Assembly: GCF_001188955.3 (NCBI RefSeq)
Contig: NZ_JPRF03000054.1
Span: 124,001-188,000 of the forward strand
Origin: Kitasatospora aureofaciens
Lineage (GTDB): Bacteria; Actinomycetota; Actinomycetes; Streptomycetales; Streptomycetaceae
Direction: 5' to 3'
Length of the DNA stretch: 64,000 bases
The notes below the pieces were generated by a model. It was not told the origin of the DNA. It did not search any database and was given only the letters and a program-made list of their open reading frames with translations. Positions 60,597-64,000 of the stretch are shown here, one piece after another. Every line of letters starts with the position of its first letter. Position 1 is the first letter of the stretch. The position numbers and the translations under genes were made by a program.

Positions 60597-61034
60597 CTAC
60601 CGCTGGTACCAGTCGTCCCCGCCGGTGCGCAGCGAACGGCCGAGGTAGTCCCGCAGATCGTTGGCCACCCACCGGCGGCTGTCGCTCTCGTGCTCCCACA
60701 CGAAGACGTCCGGCCGTTCGGGCTTCTGCACGAAGGCGAACAGGTCACCGCCGCCGTTGTCCCCGAAGAACAGGAAAGGGTCCAACGGCATGTACAGCCG
60801 GGCGAAGGACTCGTCGGACCGGAAGAGCAGGTTCTGCTCGACGATCTGCTCCACGGTCCAGACGGTGTCCACCGAGCTGCGCCCGATCACCCCGTCGCTT
60901 TCGAGCAGCACCTGCCCGAGGTCGGTGGGCAGCCTCCGCCCCAGCAGCTCCTCGGCTTCGGCGATCGCGGACGCCGCCGCCGGCGCCCGGAAGCCCGCCT
61001 CGGGAAAGATCTCCTGAACCGCTCGTCTCCACAC
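60597..61034 (-). CDS. SMI1/KNR4 (SUKH) family protein
   Basis: This 145-residue protein has the SUKH pattern: AEAEELLGRRLPTDLGQVLL, ESDGVIG, FLFFGDNGGGDLFAFVQ and VFVWEHESDSRRWVANDLRD. SUKH proteins are immunity proteins for polymorphic toxins or regulatory partners. No toxin is seen beside it, so it is an orphan. The start is GTG 61034 with only a weak ribosome site. Confidence 0.85.
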   Translation of the reverse strand: MWRRAVQEIFPEAGFRAPAAASAIAEAEELLGRRLPTDLGQVLLESDGVIGRSSVDTVWTVEQIVEQNLLFRSDESFARLYMPLDPFLFFGDNGGGDLFAFVQKPERPDVFVWEHESDSRRWVANDLRDYLGRSLRTGGDDWYQR

Positions 61035-61122
61035 GGCCGAGAGCCTAGTGGCAGCCGCGCCCGCGCCCCGGGTCCGTCTGCCGCCCCGGAGGAGGAGGCC
61101 GGGCCCCTGGATGCCGCCTCCC

Positions 61123-61899
61123 TCAGGGCCGGTACACGTACGGCGTGGTGGTGCTCAGCCGCGCGAAGCCGAGCCGTTCGAGGATGGGGCGGCTCTGGTC
61201 GCTCGCGTCGACCTGCAGGTACTCGTAGCCGAGCTCGGCGGCGAGCCGGGCGCGGTGGGCGACCAGGGCGCGGTAGATGCCCCGGCCGCGCCAGGCGGGG
61301 ACGGTGCCGCCGCCCCACAGGCCGGCGAACCCGGTGCCCGGCGTCAGCTCCATCCGGGCGGCGCTGACCGGCTGGTCGCCGGCCATCGCGACGACCAGGC
61401 TGATCGTGTCCGAGCTGTGCCGCAGGTGGTCGAGGATCCGCTCGCGCAGGCCGGGCATGTGCCTCTCGAAGGCCTGCTCGTGGGCCGCGACCACGAGGTC
61501 CACCCCGGCCGGGTCGGCCACCGACTCCAGCCGGACGCCCTCCGGCAGCACCGGATCGGTGTGCAGGTCCTCGATCCGGGCGATCATCAGCGCCTCGTCC
61601 GGCTCGGCGGTGAACCCGGCCGCGAGCAGCCGCCGGCCGAGGTCGGCGGGGCGGTCATGGGCGTAGGTCTTCCACTCGAACTCCAGCCCCAGCTCGGTGA
61701 AGTGGCTCACCTGGGCGGCGATAGCGGCGTCCGCTCCGGCCTCGTCCAGAGCGGACCAGACGATGCCGTTCCAGGCGCGCTCCCCGCCCACCTGGCGCAC
61801 CACGGCGCCGTCGCGCTCGACGCGGACGCCGGGGCCGTCCGGCTGCGCGTCGCGCCGGATCCGCTGGTCGAACAGGGCGAGTACGTGATCACGATCCAT
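61123..61899 (-). CDS. GNAT family N-acetyltransferase
   Basis: This 258-residue protein has a C-terminal GNAT domain (about 125-258) with the acetyl-CoA loop VPAWRGRGIYRALVAHRARL (about 200) and YLQVDASDQSRPILERLGF. The N-terminal part (about 1-110) is a degenerate second GNAT-like domain. ATG 61899 follows GAGGTGG. The substrate is unknown. Confidence 0.88.
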   Translation of the reverse strand: MDRDHVLALFDQRIRRDAQPDGPGVRVERDGAVVRQVGGERAWNGIVWSALDEAGADAAIAAQVSHFTELGLEFEWKTYAHDRPADLGRRLLAAGFTAEPDEALMIARIEDLHTDPVLPEGVRLESVADPAGVDLVVAAHEQAFERHMPGLRERILDHLRHSSDTISLVVAMAGDQPVSAARMELTPGTGFAGLWGGGTVPAWRGRGIYRALVAHRARLAAELGYEYLQVDASDQSRPILERLGFARLSTTTPYVYRP

Positions 61900-61954
61900 C
61901 CGGCCACCTCAGCACGTCCTGGAGGTGCACGCCAGCGGTTTTCCGCCCCTCGGC

Positions 61955-62338
61955 TCACGCCCTGGGCGTGCGGATCACCTCGCTCGGCGCCTCCGCGCCC
62001 ATGATGGCGTCCAGGATCGCCCGGGCGGCGGCGAGCTCGTCCATCTGACGGGTGATCCGGGCCCGCTCCCGGGCCAGGCCGTCCAGCAGTTCCGGGCAGG
62101 TCGGGCCGGCCTGCCGCTGCCCGGGCAGCGGCAGGCCCGGGAGGATCTCGGCGATCGCGGCGCTGTTGAGACCGGCCGCGAGCAGGGTGCGGATGCCGTG
62201 GACGGCGTCCACGTCCCGGTCGCCGTACTCGCGGTAGCCGCTGGGGCGGCGCTCGGGGGTGAGCAGGCCCTGCTCCTCGTAGTAGCGCAGGGCGCGCGGG
62301 GTGACCCCGGTCCGCCGGGCGAGCTCTCCGATCCGCAT
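61955..62338 (-). CDS. MerR family transcriptional regulator
   Basis: This 127-residue protein starts MRIGELARRTGVTPRALRYY, the typical MerR helix-turn-helix. It continues with SGYREYGDRDVDAVHGIRTL and a long coiled-coil (LLDGLARERARITRQMDELA). Only one Cys is visible near the end (PTCPELL), so it is more likely a drug- or metabolite-responsive than a metal-responsive member. It is divergent from the oxidoreductase gene at 62418, whose promoter has MerR-type spacing. Confidence 0.92.
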   Translation of the reverse strand: MRIGELARRTGVTPRALRYYEEQGLLTPERRPSGYREYGDRDVDAVHGIRTLLAAGLNSAAIAEILPGLPLPGQRQAGPTCPELLDGLARERARITRQMDELAAARAILDAIMGAEAPSEVIRTPRA

Positions 62339-62378
62339 CGCGGCACCTCCGATCGACCGGCCGACGGGCTCGGTTGGC

Positions 62379-62410
62379 TTGACTCTGCCGTCGGCGTGAA
62401 GGTCTAGCGT
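62379..62410 (+). promoter_or_regulatory. MerR-type promoter with long spacer and near-leaderless start
   Basis: TTGACT (62379-62384) and TAGCGT (62405-62410) are separated by 20 bases, longer than the usual 17 and typical of MerR-activated promoters. The spacer holds the dyad GCCG-T-CGGC and flanking GAC/GTC. The start codon GTG 62418 lies 7 bases after the -10, so the transcript is probably leaderless. Confidence 0.6.
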
Positions 62411-62417
62411 AACCGCC

Positions 62418-63458
62418 GTGCCGAACCAATCCTCTTTCCCAACCCCCTTCTCCGATAACGCCGTTGCCGTCCTCGGCCTGGGTCCGATGGGCCGGGCTCT
62501 GGCCGGGGCGCTGCTGGCCGCCGGCCACGACGTCACCGTCTGGAACCGCACACCGGGCCGGGACGGCGCGCTGCTCGCGCAGGGCGCCCGGCCCGCCGAG
62601 AGCGCCGCCGAGGCCGTGGCGACCGCGACCACGACCGCGACCGCCACCGCGGCTTCGGCTGCGAGTTCCGCCGCAGCGGCCGGTTCCCCGCTCGTCCTGC
62701 TCTGCGTCCGCGACCAGTCGGCCGCCCGGGCAGTGCTGGACGCCGCCGGAGCGGCGCTGCGCGGCCGGACCGTCGTCAACGCCACCTCGATCACCCCCGA
62801 GGACGCCCGGGCCAACGCCGCCGACGCCCGGGCCCGGGGCTTCCGCCTCCTCGAGGCCGCGATCCTCACCCCCACCCCGACCATCGGCCGCCCGCAGGGC
62901 ACCGTCCTGCTCAGCGGCGACCCCGAGGCCTTCACCGCCCACGAGCCGACGCTCCGCGCTCTGGGCACCGTGCGTCACGTCGGCACGGACCCCGGACGGG
63001 CGGCGGCCTTCGACGCGGCCCTGCTGGACCTCTTCTGGACCACCGTGCACGGCCTGGTCCACGCCCTCGCCCTGGCCCGCGCCGAGGGGATCAGCGGCAC
63101 CGAACTCACCCCGTACGCCCAGGGGTTGCCCCAACTCCTGCCGCCACTGATCGAGGACTTCGCCCGGCGTGCTGACGAACGCCGCCACCCGGGCGACCAC
63201 AGCAGCCTGGCCTCCGCCGAGGCCGGACTGTCGCACGTGGCCCACACCGCCCGGGCCCGCGGCCTGGACACCACCGTCCTGGACGCCGCCCTCGCCGTCA
63301 CCCGCCGTGCGGTCGAGGCCGGACACGGCTCGGACGGCGTGTCGGGCCTGGTCGAGCTGTTCGCCCGGCAGGCCACGGCCTCCAGCACCGGTCCCGCCAC
63401 TACCGGTCCCGCCGCTGCGCCGAGTAACCGCCGTCGACCGGCAGGACGACCCCGGTGA
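62418..63458 (+). CDS. NAD(P)-dependent oxidoreductase (imine-reductase/6-phosphogluconate-DH fold)
   Basis: This 346-residue protein has an N-terminal Rossmann domain with AVAVLGLGPMGRALAGALLA (about 15-35) and HDVTVWNRTPGR. A C-terminal helical domain contains AAFDAALLDLFWTTVHGLVH and SAEAGLSHVAHTAR, as in imine reductases and beta-hydroxyacid dehydrogenases. The GTG start at 62418 follows the MerR-type promoter almost directly. Its last 59 bases overlap an antisense SDR remnant. It is likely induced by the neighbouring MerR protein; the ligand is unknown. Confidence 0.88.
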   Translation: MPNQSSFPTPFSDNAVAVLGLGPMGRALAGALLAAGHDVTVWNRTPGRDGALLAQGARPAESAAEAVATATTTATATAASAASSAAAAGSPLVLLCVRDQSAARAVLDAAGAALRGRTVVNATSITPEDARANAADARARGFRLLEAAILTPTPTIGRPQGTVLLSGDPEAFTAHEPTLRALGTVRHVGTDPGRAAAFDAALLDLFWTTVHGLVHALALARAEGISGTELTPYAQGLPQLLPPLIEDFARRADERRHPGDHSSLASAEAGLSHVAHTARARGLDTTVLDAALAVTRRAVEAGHGSDGVSGLVELFARQATASSTGPATTGPAAAPSNRRRPAGRPR

Positions 63459-63709
63459 CGAAGGAGGCGTCGCCGGAGGCCGGGAGGAGGACGGCGGCGG
63501 CGACCTCGGCCGGATCGCCGAGACGGCTCACCGGGTGCAGCTTCTCGATCGCCTCCAGGTACTCGGGCCCTGCCGGCTCCTCCCGCAGCCGGGCGATCCG
63601 TTCGGTGCCGGTCGTGCCGGTCGTGCCGGGGGCGACGGCGGTGATCCGGATGCCGCGACCCGCCCGTTCGACGGCGAGGTGCGTGGTCAGCCCGTACGAC
63701 CAGCGGCCA
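63400..63709 (-). pseudogene. C-terminal remnant of a short-chain dehydrogenase
   Basis: The minus strand encodes LTTHLAVERAGRGIRITAVA then PGTT, HPVSRLGDPAEVAAAVLLPA and SFVTGVVLPVDGGYSAQ, ending at 63400. This is the last about 95 residues of an SDR enzyme (IR-x-x-x-VAPG, DG GY-type end). Upstream, SYG is joined directly to LTTHLAVE, so the Tyr-x-x-x-Lys catalytic segment is missing, and the N-terminal half is gone. It lies between the oxidoreductase and the partial alcohol dehydrogenase gene. Confidence 0.75.
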
Positions 63710-63721
63710 TCAGCGCCGGGG

Positions 63722-64000
63722 TCAGACGGTCAGCACGATCTTCCCCTGCAGGTGCCCCTGCTCGCTGATCCGGTGCGCCTCGGCCGCCTGCGCCAGCGGG
63801 AGCACCCGGTGCAGCGGCAGCCGCAGGTCGCCCGCCCCGTGCAGGGCGAGCGCGGCCGCGAAGGCACGCCGGTGGTACGCCTCGGCCTTGTCGGTGCTGC
63901 CGTCGAAGCGGACGCCGTACTGCGCGGCGTTCGCGAAGTCCGCGATCGTCAGCACCCGCTCCGCGCTGCCCGTCAGCTCGATCGACAGCGGCAGCACGTC
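63722..64000 (-). CDS. alcohol dehydrogenase/quinone oxidoreductase, C-terminal part (5' end outside window)
   Basis: The visible 92 residues end a medium-chain dehydrogenase or NADPH:quinone reductase: DVLPLSIELTGSAERVLTIA, DFANAAQYGVRF, then LPLHRVLPLAQAAEAHRISE and HLQGKIVLTV. The final GKIVLTV is the common MDR-family ending, and EAHR-x-x-E is a standard late helix. The gene starts beyond the window edge. Catalytic zinc ligands, if present, are not visible. Confidence 0.8.
   Translation of the reverse strand, partial: DVLPLSIELTGSAERVLTIADFANAAQYGVRFDGSTDKAEAYHRRAFAAALALHGAGDLRLPLHRVLPLAQAAEAHRISEQGHLQGKIVLTV

Overview
The window is chromosomal DNA from a very high-G+C actinomycete, almost certainly a Streptomycetaceae member (Streptomyces or Kitasatospora). 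The reasons are strong third-position G/C bias, frequent GTG starts, ATGA/GTGA start-stop overlaps, a complete cvnABCD conservon, an HTH/DUF5753 + DUF397 pair, a USP-DUF1876 protein and SMI1/KNR4 and DUF6461 proteins. No rRNA, tRNA, CRISPR array or transposase was recognised. All calls are from reading the sequence; no database search was run.

Region by region. 1-7.2 kb: the end of an acyl-CoA dehydrogenase, a phosphoribosyltransferase-hydrolase fusion, and a tyrosine/homogentisate catabolic operon (hpd, hmgA, an uncharacterised gene, fahA). 7.2-9.8 kb: two crotonase-family genes amid gene remnants and palindromic repeats. 9.8-19.4 kb: a TrkA-like double NAD-binding membrane protein, an HdeD-like protein, DUF6461, a family III CoA-transferase, a metallo-hydrolase, a P450, a Met-rich membrane protein and a divergent anti-sigma/ECF sigma pair. 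19.6-25.4 kb: a small isonitrile biosynthesis locus (broken MFS exporter, P450, IsnA/PvcA isonitrile synthase), followed by a deletion-collapsed metal ABC transporter and a helical-backbone metal receptor. 25.4-34.2 kb: a lytic transglycosylase lipoprotein, a long acidic repeat protein, a lipase-maturation-factor homologue, a GAF-PAS protein and an acyl-CoA dehydrogenase. 34.4-38.1 kb: conservon cvnABCD, a G-protein signalling module. 38.2-38.6 kb: a MarR regulator.

38.7-51.8 kb on the minus strand is one tightly overlapping five-gene operon: DUF4132 protein, a 1690-residue uncharacterised protein, a MoxR-type AAA+ ATPase, a DUF5682-VWA fusion and a SWIM zinc-finger protein. It resembles the uncharacterised yehI/yehL/yehM/yehP/yehQ genes of E. 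coli, with the yehM- and yehP-like parts fused. With the isonitrile locus it is the best candidate here for undescribed biology. 52-64 kb is housekeeping and accessory material: HTH/DUF397 pair, MBL hydrolase, Uma2 protein, acetyltransferases, CapA lipoprotein, USP, M48 protease, MarR, SMI1, a MerR-controlled oxidoreductase and a truncated alcohol dehydrogenase at the edge.

Two window-wide themes stand out. First, gene decay is dense: C-terminal or N-terminal scraps of SDR (twice), AceE, esterase, SpoIIE phosphatase, ABC-transporter and MFS genes lie between intact genes. Second, a palindromic intergenic repeat with the core GACAGATTTC occurs three times, two copies being exact 35-bp matches in opposite orientation.
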